From Burkholderiales bacterium PBB2 (GTDB taxonomy: Bacteria; Pseudomonadota; Gammaproteobacteria; Burkholderiales; Burkholderiaceae_C), in the NCBI GenBank assembly GCA_002255955.1, contig NKIM01000021.1:1-64000 (forward strand): DNA of 64,000 bases. The letters are read 5' to 3'. The notes beneath the pieces are model-generated. The model saw only the letters and a list, made by a program, of their open reading frames with translations. It was not told the DNA's origin and made no database searches. The translations under genes were made by a program, and so were the position numbers. Shown one piece after another: positions 47,436 through 56,454 of this stretch. Numbering within the stretch: position 1 is the stretch's first letter; each line of letters starts with the position of its first letter.

Positions 47436-48926
47436 ATGGACCACAGCAAGAATTCACCCCTGGCCGCCCTCGATGACGCCAGCCTTCTGCGCACCCAGGC
47501 CTTGATCAACGGCGAGTGGGTGGCCGGCAGCGAGCGCTTTGCCGTCGTCGACCCGGCCACTGGCGCGCAACTGGCCGAGGTGGCCAATCTGGGCGCCGGC
47601 GATGCGGAGGCGGCGATTGCCGCGGCGCAGAACGCCTTCGGCCCCTGGCGCAGCAAGACGGCCAAGGAGCGCGCCGCCATCCTGATGCGCTGGTCGCAGC
47701 TGCTCCACAAGCATGCTGACGACCTGGCCCGCATCATGACGGCCGAGCAGGGCAAGCCGCTGGCCGAAGCGCGCGGCGAAGTGGCCTACGGTGCCAGCTT
47801 CATCGACTGGTTTGCCGAAGAGGGCAAGCGGGTCTACGGCGAGACCATCCCGACCACCGACAACAACAAGCGCTATCTGGTCGTCAAGCAGGCCATGGGT
47901 GTGTGTGCGGCCATCACGCCCTGGAATTTCCCGATCGCCATGATCACCCGCAAGGTGGCGCCGGCCCTGGCGGCCGGTTGCACGGTGGTGATCAAGCCGG
48001 CCGAAGCGACGCCGTTGTCGGCCCTGGCTGTGGCCGAGCTGGCGCAGCGCGCCGGCATGCCGGCCGGTGTGCTCAATGTGCTGACGGCGGACGCCAGCAA
48101 CTCCATCGCCATCGGCCATGTGCTGTGCGACAGCGATGTGGTGCGCCATCTGTCCTTCACCGGTTCGACCGAGGTCGGCCGCATCCTGATGCGCCAGTGC
48201 GCGCAGACGGTCAAGAAGCTGTCCCTGGAGTTGGGTGGTAATGCGCCCTTCATCGTGTTCGACGACGCCGATCTCGACAGTGCTGTGGAAGGCGCCATCG
48301 CCAGCAAGTACCGCAATGCCGGCCAGACCTGTGTTTGCGCCAACCGCCTGTATGTGCAGGCCGGTGTGTACGAGGCCTTCCTGGACAAGCTCAGCGCCAA
48401 GGTCGCCGCGCTCAAAGTGGGCAATGGTTTCGAGCCGGGCGTGAACGTCGGCCCGCTGATCGACGAGCAAGCCATGGCCAAGGTGGAGTCGCATGTCAAC
48501 GACGCGCTGGCCCTGGGCGCACGCCTGCTGAGCGGCGGCAAGCGCGCCACCGAGTTGGGTGCGCAGTTCTTCGAGCCCACCTTGCTGGCCGACGTCACGC
48601 CGCAGATGTTGTGCTCGCGCGAAGAGACCTTCGGCCCGGTGGCGCCGGTGTTCAAGTTCCAGACCGAGGCCGAGGCCATCGCCCTGGCCAACAACACCGA
48701 GTTCGGCCTGGCCAGTTACTTCTACAGCCGGGACATCGGCCGGATCTTCCGCGTCGGCGAGGCGCTCGAGTACGGCATGGTGGGTGTCAACACCGGCCTG
48801 ATCGCCACCGCCGAAGTGCCCTTCGGCGGCGTCAAGCAATCGGGCCTGGGCCGCGAAGGCGCGCATCACGGCATGGATGATTACGTCGAGATCAAGTACC
48901 TGTGTCTGGGTGACATCCAGAAGTGA
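47436..48926 (+). CDS. gabD: NAD(P)-dependent succinate-semialdehyde dehydrogenase (GabD-like)
   Basis: [16 protein letters not shown]-type motif, [58 protein letters not shown]. Confidence 0.92.
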   Translation: MDHSKNSPLAALDDASLLRTQALINGEWVAGSERFAVVDPATGAQLAEVANLGAGDAEAAIAAAQNAFGPWRSKTAKERAAILMRWSQLLHKHADDLARIMTAEQGKPLAEARGEVAYGASFIDWFAEEGKRVYGETIPTTDNNKRYLVVKQAMGVCAAITPWNFPIAMITRKVAPALAAGCTVVIKPAEATPLSALAVAELAQRAGMPAGVLNVLTADASNSIAIGHVLCDSDVVRHLSFTGSTEVGRILMRQCAQTVKKLSLELGGNAPFIVFDDADLDSAVEGAIASKYRNAGQTCVCANRLYVQAGVYEAFLDKLSAKVAALKVGNGFEPGVNVGPLIDEQAMAKVESHVNDALALGARLLSGGKRATELGAQFFEPTLLADVTPQMLCSREETFGPVAPVFKFQTEAEAIALANNTEFGLASYFYSRDIGRIFRVGEALEYGMVGVNTGLIATAEVPFGGVKQSGLGREGAHHGMDDYVEIKYLCLGDIQK

Positions 48927-48989
48927 GCCCGGCTCGCCTGGACTGAAGCGAATGTGGCGCTGAGCTCTTGACGAGTTCAGCGTCCATGA

Positions 48990-49020
48990 AAAAAGGGGCC
49001 GCGTGAGCGGCCCCTTTCGT
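48990..49020. terminator. Hairpin terminator between convergent genes
   Basis: aaaaaAGGGGCCGC-gtga-GCGGCCCCTttcgttttc. Confidence 0.75.
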
Positions 49021-49075
49021 TTTCTGGCTGCCTGCCCCGAGGCTTTGCAGTCTCGGGGTGGGCGGTCACGGATGC

Positions 49076-52000
49076 TTAGAACTCGTACTTCAGCGTGACC
49101 TGAGCAGCCCATGCGGATTCGCCGCGGGTTTGCTTGGTCGTGTAGTCCGTCGGGTCGTTGACCGAGTAGATCATCTTGCCGGTGGCGGGGTCGATACCGG
49201 CGAAGTTCACGAAGTTGCGAACGTTGCCGCCGGTGCCGAAGCCGATTTCGTCGATGCGGCCCCAACGCTTGTTCAGCAGGTTGGTGAAGTTCAGGATGTC
49301 CAGCGTGACCACGCCCTTGTTCTTGCCGAACAGGCCCGGCAGTTCCTGGCTGACACGCACGTCCAGGCTGTTGGTGAACTTCGAGAACGAGCTGTTCCGT
49401 CCGGTCACACCGCCCTTGGCATTGCGCAGGCCCGATTCGCTTTCGACGATGGTCCAGAACTTGGCTTCAGCCGCGGCGGCGGTGCTCTTCTGATAAGCGT
49501 CCAGAGCGGCTTGGTTGGCGATGGTCGATCCGCTGACAGGCAGGCGGAACAGCACTTCACCCGAACCCGGAGCCTTGGGGATGTACAGCAGGTCGTTACC
49601 GGCAACACCGTCGCCGTTCATGTCGTTGTTGAAGGTCCAGCTGTAGGGGCGGCCTTCACGACCTTCGTAGACCAGGCCGACGGTGGTCTTGTAGCTGCCG
49701 ATGAAGGCCTTGGACCAGCTGGCTTGCGCGTTGAAGCGGTTGCGAACCAGGGTGGCCGAGTTGGCTGCCACTTCTTCGTTCGGGTTGAACACAGCCCGGT
49801 TGATGAAGTTGGAGTTGGCCGTCGAGGAGGTCAGCGGGCTGACTTCCGTGGCGCTGGTGCGGGTGTAAGCCACGCCCCAGCCGAAGCCCTGGGTGTTGGG
49901 CAGCGACAGGCTCAGGGTCAGGGCATTGCCGCCACCCTTCTTGGTCTTTTCCACCACGGTCACGTTGGTGAACGCGTTGTTGTTCAGGGCGCGGGTCAGG
50001 CGGCCGCAGTTGCTGGGGCTGGAGTCATTGCCGCCGGCGTAGCAAAGAGGCGAACGGCCGGCCGCGTTGTAGTACATCTCGCGACCATCGATCGGCGAGG
50101 TGGACATGACCGGGCCGAAGTTCAGGAACTTGTAGTACAGGCCGTTGTCCACGCGGGTGTTCAGCAGCTCGGCACCTGCCACCAGGCCATGCCAGGGCAG
50201 CTCGGTGTCAAACGCGATATTGCTCTTCCACACCGACGGTTGGCCCACGCCCGGGGCCACGAAATCGACCAATGCGGCCGGCGGGGTGCCGTCCACGGTC
50301 GGTTGCGAGGCGGTGTTCGGCGTGAACTTGATGCTGGAGCAAGGCGTGGCGCCATTGCCGCAGTTGAAGTTGGCCGTGGCCGCACCGTTGTTCTGGAAGG
50401 GGTTGGTCAGCCAGACCGAAGCGGCCGAGCCCATGAACAGGCCAACGCCACCGCGGACTTGCGACTTGCGCTTGTCCACCGGGTCCAGCGCGTAGTTGAA
50501 GCCGAAACGCGGCTGAATCAACTTTTCGCCGTCCAGGGTGTTGGTGTTGTCGTAGCCGAAGCCGCCGGTCTGGCGGGTGTTGGTGGCGACATTGCCAGCC
50601 ACCACCGGGCCCGAGGCCTTGGCGTTGGCTTTAGGACGGTCGTTGGTGCTCATCGTGTCGATGCGCACGCCGCCGGTCAGGGTCAGCTGCTTGCTGACGG
50701 TCCAGGTGTCTTGCAGGAAAAGGCCGACATTGGTCAGCTTCCAGTCCGCCGCGCCGTCTTGCAGCACGCTGCCGGCCAGCGGCAGCTGGACCGTGTAGCC
50801 CGTCACGGTGTTGGCCTTCCACAGGGCGACTGGGTCGTTGCCGCTGTAGGTGTAGGTGCCCTTGGTGTTCTGCAGGAAGGCGTTGAAGATTTCGTTGCGC
50901 TGCAGGTCGGCGCCGGCCTTGATTTCATGCTTGTCCAGCGCCAGGGTGCCGGCGAAGAAGGCATCGAAGGTCTTGGTTTGCAGGCTGTTGAAATGACGGC
51001 TGGCTTCCGTGCCAAAGCGCAGGGTGCGGTTGCCGGTGGCGGTGCCAGCCGGGGCCGGGGTGGTCCAGGTCAGGCTGACCTGAGGCAGATCGCTGGCGTT
51101 GACCGGATCGCTCTTGTAGTCGCGCTGCGACAGCTTCAGTTCGGTCGAGAAGTTGTCGGTCCAGTCGGCGAACCATTGGCCGACCACGGTTTCCAGGGTC
51201 TTGTCTTGCTTGTACCAGTGCGAAGACAGCGACAGGGTCGTGGAGTTCAGGTTCGGGAAAATCGGGTTGCTTTCCTCGGACTTGGTGTAGCGCAGGTTGG
51301 CCTTGTGCTTCTCGCTGATGTTCCAGTCCAGCTTCAGCAGGGTGTCCTTGGCCACCAGCTTGATGCCGCTGGGTACGGCCAAGCTACCGATGTCCATGTT
51401 GTAGACATCCTTGGCGAGAGCTTGCGCAGCGGCGATTTGGTCGGTGGTGATGCCGACGTTGGCCTGGCTGCTGCCGACCGGGCCGAAGCTCGGTGCGGTG
51501 CGGCTGCTCTTCAGCTCTTCGTAGCTGGCGAAGAAGAACAGGGTGTCCTTGATGATCGGGCCACCCAGGGTGAAGCCCTTCAGATCTTCCGTGAACGGAC
51601 CAGGGCGGGCATAGGCCTTGTTGGCCAGGGTGTAGCGGTCGCCGGACGTCTTGTCGTTGCGGAACACGTAGTACACGCTGCCGGCAAACTCGTTGGTACC
51701 CGACTTGGTCACGGCGTTGATGTTGGCGCCGGTGTAACCCTGCTGGGTGACGTCGTAGTTCGAGATGTTGACTTGAACGGCCTGGATCGCGTCGACCGAG
51801 ATCGGCTGCTTCAGGGTGGGCAAGCCATTGGATTCAAGACCGAAGGTGTCGTTGACGCGCACGCCGTCGACGGTGATGGAGTTGAAGCGGGCGTTTTGGC
51901 CGGCGGCGGAGATTTCGCCACTGCCCTTGTCGGTTTGCGACAGGCGCGGGTCGTTGCGGGCGTAGTCCGACAGGCTGCGACTGATGGAGGCGAACGCGTC

Positions 52001-52450
52001 CAGCTCCTTGCGGCTGACGCTGGTGCCCGAGCCCATGGTCGAGTTGCTGAACTTGTTGTTGGCCGCGCTGCTGCCCGACACCACCACCGTGCTCAGCACA
52101 TTGCCGCCCAGGGTGAAGTCGAGGTTCAGGCTTTCAGCCAGTGCCAGGTAGACGCCCTGACGCAGGTCTTTGTCCGAACCCTTGCTGATGCTGATGGTGT
52201 AGGGGCCGCCGACGCGCAGGCCGCGGGCCGAGTAACGGCCCTCGGCATCGGTGATCACGTTGTTGACCGAGCCCGACTCTTCGTGACGGATGCTCACGGC
52301 CACACCGGCCAGGGCCTTGCCGTCAGCGCTGGTGACGCGACCGGCCACCGCCGAGGTCGTGTTCTGTGCCATCGCCGGGGCAGCCGCCACGATGGCGACC
52401 GCGACGCTCAGCGCCGTCCGGGAAAAATCTGACCAATGCCTGCTGCTCAT
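49076..52450 (-). CDS. TonB-dependent receptor with N-terminal carboxypeptidase-regulatory-like domain (Oar-like)
   Basis: NTTSAVAGRVTSADGKALAGVAVSIRHEESGSVNNVITDAEGRYSARGLRVGGPYTI; plug QAVQVNISNYDVTQQGYTGANINAVTKSGTNEFAGSVYYVFRN. Confidence 0.9.
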   Translation of the reverse strand: MSSRHWSDFSRTALSVAVAIVAAAPAMAQNTTSAVAGRVTSADGKALAGVAVSIRHEESGSVNNVITDAEGRYSARGLRVGGPYTISISKGSDKDLRQGVYLALAESLNLDFTLGGNVLSTVVVSGSSAANNKFSNSTMGSGTSVSRKELDAFASISRSLSDYARNDPRLSQTDKGSGEISAAGQNARFNSITVDGVRVNDTFGLESNGLPTLKQPISVDAIQAVQVNISNYDVTQQGYTGANINAVTKSGTNEFAGSVYYVFRNDKTSGDRYTLANKAYARPGPFTEDLKGFTLGGPIIKDTLFFFASYEELKSSRTAPSFGPVGSSQANVGITTDQIAAAQALAKDVYNMDIGSLAVPSGIKLVAKDTLLKLDWNISEKHKANLRYTKSEESNPIFPNLNSTTLSLSSHWYKQDKTLETVVGQWFADWTDNFSTELKLSQRDYKSDPVNASDLPQVSLTWTTPAPAGTATGNRTLRFGTEASRHFNSLQTKTFDAFFAGTLALDKHEIKAGADLQRNEIFNAFLQNTKGTYTYSGNDPVALWKANTVTGYTVQLPLAGSVLQDGAADWKLTNVGLFLQDTWTVSKQLTLTGGVRIDTMSTNDRPKANAKASGPVVAGNVATNTRQTGGFGYDNTNTLDGEKLIQPRFGFNYALDPVDKRKSQVRGGVGLFMGSAASVWLTNPFQNNGAATANFNCGNGATPCSSIKFTPNTASQPTVDGTPPAALVDFVAPGVGQPSVWKSNIAFDTELPWHGLVAGAELLNTRVDNGLYYKFLNFGPVMSTSPIDGREMYYNAAGRSPLCYAGGNDSSPSNCGRLTRALNNNAFTNVTVVEKTKKGGGNALTLSLSLPNTQGFGWGVAYTRTSATEVSPLTSSTANSNFINRAVFNPNEEVAANSATLVRNRFNAQASWSKAFIGSYKTTVGLVYEGREGRPYSWTFNNDMNGDGVAGNDLLYIPKAPGSGEVLFRLPVSGSTIANQAALDAYQKSTAAAAEAKFWTIVESESGLRNAKGGVTGRNSSFSKFTNSLDVRVSQELPGLFGKNKGVVTLDILNFTNLLNKRWGRIDEIGFGTGGNVRNFVNFAGIDPATGKMIYSVNDPTDYTTKQTRGESAWAAQVTLKYEF

Positions 52451-52520
52451 CGTGATTACTCCAATAAAAGCGCTGAAATACGCGTAAAAAATTTGTCACA
52501 AAAATGTACATCGAAGGCAG

Positions 52521-52671
52521 TCGCAAACGTTTACTTGCGCCTGCTTTCCGCATCGAAGCCACATCGGCCTCGGCTTGCAGAAAGTCCTTCTTGTCAAAAG
52601 TCGGGCCCTGTGTCTGCGCGCGATTCAATCCGTTCTGAGCGCAAGCGCTTCAGTTCGAAAACGTTTGCGCG
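52521..52671. promoter_or_regulatory. Three LacI-family-like boxes (AARCGYTT core)
   Basis: gcAAACGTTTac (about 52523), gcAAGCGCTTca (about 52641), gaAAACGTTTgc (about 52657), all upstream of the receptor start at 52450. Confidence 0.55.
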
Positions 52672-53124
52672 TGGACTCAAAAAAAAGCGGCAGACGGGGC
52701 AGAATGTTCAATTGTCGTTCCAGCTTTGGCCTGGGGCTGTACCGGAACTAGATCGTATGACCCAATTTTCCAGCCCCCGAGCGCCTTGGCGATATCCGGG
52801 TGCACCCGGAAGTCGGGGGTGTTCGGTGCCCAAAACCAGCCAAATCTGACTCCGGGACGGACTGTGCCCAGGGGATGTTGAAGTTCCGTGACAGTTCGTG
52901 ACCTGCGAGGTGTGCGTTGTGAATTAGCGACGAAAGCCAATTCACAGGGCTTTGCGGCGACGTGTAACGCTGTCATCCAGGTTTTTTACGATGACAGCGA
53001 TGTCGAGCAATATGTCGGTCAGGGCCGCCAGAGGCGGGCTGATCACTTGAATAGTGGGGAGTCTGCCTTGTCTTCATTTCTGCACCTCATGGTTCGTGCC
53101 TCCGGCCGGGCGCGCACGCAAACG

Positions 53125-54810
53125 ATGACTGCGCATCGCCTGTCATGCCTCGGTTCGGTGAGCGCGATGGCGGTTTTGCTGGCCGCTTGCGCATCTCCGG
53201 TGCCGCCGGAGGCCACGGCGCCGCGTGAGCTCAGCATTTTTTCGATCAACGATTTCCACGGCCACATTCAGCCCAAGTCACCGACGCCCCTGATGCCGCG
53301 CCTGCCGGACCCGCAGACCGGCGAGATCAAGCCCCAGCCCGCCGGCGGCGTGGCCTATCTGGCCGACGCCTTGCAAAAGCTCCGCGCGCCTCGCCAGCAC
53401 TCGGTGTTTGTGGCCGCGGGAGATTTGATCGGCGCCTCGCCGCAGCTCTCGTCCCTGCTCAAGGATGAGCCGACATTGAGCGCGCTGGGCGAACTCGGCC
53501 TGGTCGCCACTTCGCTGGGCAACCATGAGCTGGATGCCGGCTTGCCCGAGCTGATGCGCAAGGCGCGCGGCGAATGCCCGGCCACGGGTTGTGCCTGGCC
53601 CGAGTTCAAGGGCCCGGGCTTCCCTTATCTGGCGGCCAATTTGCTGGACGCCAACACCGGCCGGGCCTTGCTGCCCAGCCATGTGATCAAGGAGGTGGGC
53701 GGCTACAAGGTCGCCTTTGTGGGCGCGGTGACGCGTGACACGCCTTTGGTCGTCGTGCCACGCGCCATCACTGGCCTGCGCTTTGCCGATGAAGCCGACA
53801 CCCTGAACGCCCTGGTGCCCCAGCTGCGTGCCGAAGGGGCACAGATTCTGGTGGCGGTGATGCACGAGGGTGCCACCCAGCCGGGCGGGGCCAACGACCC
53901 CAGCTATGTCTGCCCTGGCATTCAAGGTCGCGGGGTGGACATCGCCCAGCGCCTGGACCCCGCCTATGCCTTGATCATCAGCGGCCACACCCACCAGGCT
54001 TACACCTGCAAAATCAACGGCCGCCTGCTGGTGCAAGCCGGCAGCTACGGTGGCTGGATCACCGAAAGCCGTTTGACCCTGGATGCCAGCGGCAAGGTGC
54101 TCGATGCGCAGGCGGTCAACCACCCGGTGCTGCAATCGGCCTACCAGCCGAACCCGGCCTTTGTGGCCTTGGTGCAGCGAGCGGCGGCCTTGACGGCTGC
54201 GGTGCGCACCAAGCCGGTGGCCACGCTGAGCCAGGGTGCGCAGCGCAATGCGCGTGCGCCCTTTGGCGATGGCACGCTGGGCAATCTGGTGGCCGATTCT
54301 CAGCTGGCTTACGCCAAGAAGCGCGGCGCTGCCGACATCGCCTTGATGAACCCCGGCGGCATTCGCGCCGACCTCACTGTGGAAGCCGGACGGCCGGTGA
54401 CCATGAGTGATCTGTTCGCCATCCAGCCTTTCGCCAACGAGCTGGTGGTGATGAGCCTCAGCGGCGCCCAGCTGCAGGAACTGCTGCAGCGCCAGTTGCC
54501 CAAAGGGGACGCGCCGCCGCGCTTTCTGCAGGTGTCAAACAGCCTGCGCTACCAGTGGACGCAGGGTGCCGATGGCAGTTCTCGCCTGACCGAGGTCAAG
54601 GTCGATGGTCAGCCCCTGGACCTGCAGCGCAACTACCGCGTGGTGGTCAACAACTTCATGGCCGATGGCGGCGATGGCCTGAGCGTGCTGCGCCAGGGCA
54701 AGGACCGCGTGCCTCTGGGTGTGGACATCGATGCCATGGTCGAGTGGCTGTCTGAGAACCCTGCGGGCGCGATGGCACAGATCGAGCCGGGTCGGATTCG
54801 CAAGCAGTAG
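53125..54810 (+). CDS. Bifunctional metallophosphatase/5'-nucleotidase, putative lipoprotein
   Basis: Lipobox LLAAC; LSIFSINDFHGHIQP; SLGNHELDAG; ISGHTHQAY; ALMNPGGIRADL; NNFMADGGDG. Confidence 0.92.
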   Translation: MTAHRLSCLGSVSAMAVLLAACASPVPPEATAPRELSIFSINDFHGHIQPKSPTPLMPRLPDPQTGEIKPQPAGGVAYLADALQKLRAPRQHSVFVAAGDLIGASPQLSSLLKDEPTLSALGELGLVATSLGNHELDAGLPELMRKARGECPATGCAWPEFKGPGFPYLAANLLDANTGRALLPSHVIKEVGGYKVAFVGAVTRDTPLVVVPRAITGLRFADEADTLNALVPQLRAEGAQILVAVMHEGATQPGGANDPSYVCPGIQGRGVDIAQRLDPAYALIISGHTHQAYTCKINGRLLVQAGSYGGWITESRLTLDASGKVLDAQAVNHPVLQSAYQPNPAFVALVQRAAALTAAVRTKPVATLSQGAQRNARAPFGDGTLGNLVADSQLAYAKKRGAADIALMNPGGIRADLTVEAGRPVTMSDLFAIQPFANELVVMSLSGAQLQELLQRQLPKGDAPPRFLQVSNSLRYQWTQGADGSSRLTEVKVDGQPLDLQRNYRVVVNNFMADGGDGLSVLRQGKDRVPLGVDIDAMVEWLSENPAGAMAQIEPGRIRKQ

Positions 54811-55000
54811 TCAAGCCACCGGCGGACTGGGCCGGTATCGAGGAGCCCTGGCGTAAGCCCGGCTCGCTCGCGCTTTGCCGGCCTCAGCGCTTGGGGCCGC
54901 CCAAGGTCAGCTGCGCAAACGCGGCGGCCCAGACGTCGAAACTGGATTCGCTCACTTCCAGGCCATCCAGCCCGCAATGGCTGAGCTCGGTGCTGATGCC

Positions 55001-55261
55001 GGGGTCAGGTCTTGCTGGCTGTGCCGCTGTGGCCTGAGACGGTTGAACACGGTGGGCGGTGGCGAAGTGCTGCATGTCGGGCTTGGGGAGTTCCATGCCG
55101 ACAGCATCGCCCGCCTCGTGGCGTTCAACCATCCTCCTGGAGGGGGTGAGCTCACGGGCTCCTACAAGCCTTGTCCTTCTGATGGGGGAGGGCGCTGGAA
55201 CTGCGCTAGGCAGATAACACGGGGGGATTGAAGCGGGCGCCGATGGGGCAAGACCTGACCC
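55001..55261. repeat. Inverted pair of a REP-like motif
   Basis: ggggtcaggtcttgctgg at 55001-55018 and inverted gcaagacctgaccc at 55248-55261. Confidence 0.6.
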
Positions 55262-55289
55262 TTGCGTGGATCAGCGCCTAGTGAGGAGA

Positions 55290-55363
55290 TGGAGCGGGCG
55301 AAGGGAATCGAACCCTCGTCTTAAGCTTGGGAAGCTTCAGCTCTGCCATTGAGCTACGCCCGC
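55290..55363 (-). tRNA. tRNA-Gly (CCC)
   Basis: Reverse complement GCGGGCGTAGCTCAATGGCAGAGCTGAAGCTTCCCAAGCTTAAGACGAGGGTTCGATTCCCTTCGCCCGCTCCA; loop TTCCCAA; CCA encoded; 74 nt. Confidence 0.95.
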
Positions 55364-55420
55364 GGTGCGTACTTGTAATTGCGGTGAAAGTATAGCGAGC
55401 CCCTGGCTCGCGCCTTGGGG

Positions 55421-56314
55421 TCAGTCCTTGCCCTGGCTCTCTGCCGGTGAAGTTGCGGCCAGTGCCTCGGCCAGGCCTTGTGCCTCGGGCCCGAAGGCGT
55501 AGGCATCCATGCCCAGGCTGCCGTAGGTCAGTGCGCTGTGGATGCGCTGCGGTGCATGCGTGCGCCCGGCGGCGCCAGCGGCGACAAACCAAGGCAGCAG
55601 GTGTTCGTCGCTGGGGTGCATGTCCACGGCGTGCGGGGCTTGCTGGCGGTAGTCCAGCAGGGCCTGCCAGTCGCGTGCCAGGCTGCGGGCTTCCCACCAC
55701 TCTCGGAATTCAGCGGAGGCCGGCAGCTCGGGCGCATCGATGGGCGGCATCTGCCCGCCGGCAAACACGAGACCGAGGTTGTGGGTCAGGCTGCCGCTGC
55801 CAATCACCAGCACACCCTGGGTTTCGGTCAAGGACTGAAGCGCCTCGCCCAATGCGAACTGCTGGCTGGGGCTTTGCGAGGGCACAAAGGCCAGGGGCAG
55901 CACGGGGATGTCGGCGCCCGGGTACATCGCGCGTAAGGGGACCCAGATGCCATGGTCGAGGCCACCCTGTGGCAGTGAATGCACGGTGATGCCAGCTTGA
56001 GCGGCCAGGGCTTGCACTTCAAGCGCCAGCGCGGGGGCGCCGGGTGCGTCGTAGCGCAGGCTGCGCAGCCGCGGGTCGAAGCCGCCAAAGTCGTAGATGG
56101 CCTCATGGCGCGGTCCGGCCAGCAAGACCGGCTGCCGCGCCGCCGTGTGGGCCGAGATGATGAGGATGGCTTTGGGGCGGCCGTGCCGCGCTTCCAGGCT
56201 GCGCCCTAGCTGCTGCCAGAAGGGGCCCGTCTCGTGCGCTTCCAGCGCGGTCATGGGTGAGCCATGCGAGAGGAAAAGGCTGGGGAAGCGGCGGATCAGG
56301 GCGGCGGTGTTCAT
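55421..56314 (-). CDS. Class III extradiol / 4,5-DOPA dioxygenase-like protein (YgiD family)
   Basis: FPSLFLSHGSPMTALE, AILIISAHTAARQPVL, YDFGGFDPRLRSLRYDAPGAP, GLDHGIWVPLRAMYPGADIPVLPLA. Confidence 0.9.
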   Translation of the reverse strand: MNTAALIRRFPSLFLSHGSPMTALEAHETGPFWQQLGRSLEARHGRPKAILIISAHTAARQPVLLAGPRHEAIYDFGGFDPRLRSLRYDAPGAPALALEVQALAAQAGITVHSLPQGGLDHGIWVPLRAMYPGADIPVLPLAFVPSQSPSQQFALGEALQSLTETQGVLVIGSGSLTHNLGLVFAGGQMPPIDAPELPASAEFREWWEARSLARDWQALLDYRQQAPHAVDMHPSDEHLLPWFVAAGAAGRTHAPQRIHSALTYGSLGMDAYAFGPEAQGLAEALAATSPAESQGKD

Positions 56315-56454
56315 GGCTTGATTGGATGCCCGCTCAGGTTCTTCTGGGGCGCATGGGGCTGAACACAGCATTCAGCCGGCTTGCATGTTCGTTCGCCTGG
56401 CCGATATGTCCTGACGAACAGCAGCGCTTGCGGGGACTCGCTACAGTCCGAGCC

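Noticed and set aside
49058-52432. 1124 aa plus-strand ORF
   Set aside because: Exact antisense shadow of the TonB-dependent receptor at 49076-52450; no recognisable motifs.
52677-52976. 99 aa minus-strand ORF between the Oar-like receptor and the nucleotidase, considered as a transposase remnant
   Set aside because: No recognisable transposase motif or terminal repeats; kept as unexplained intergenic sequence.
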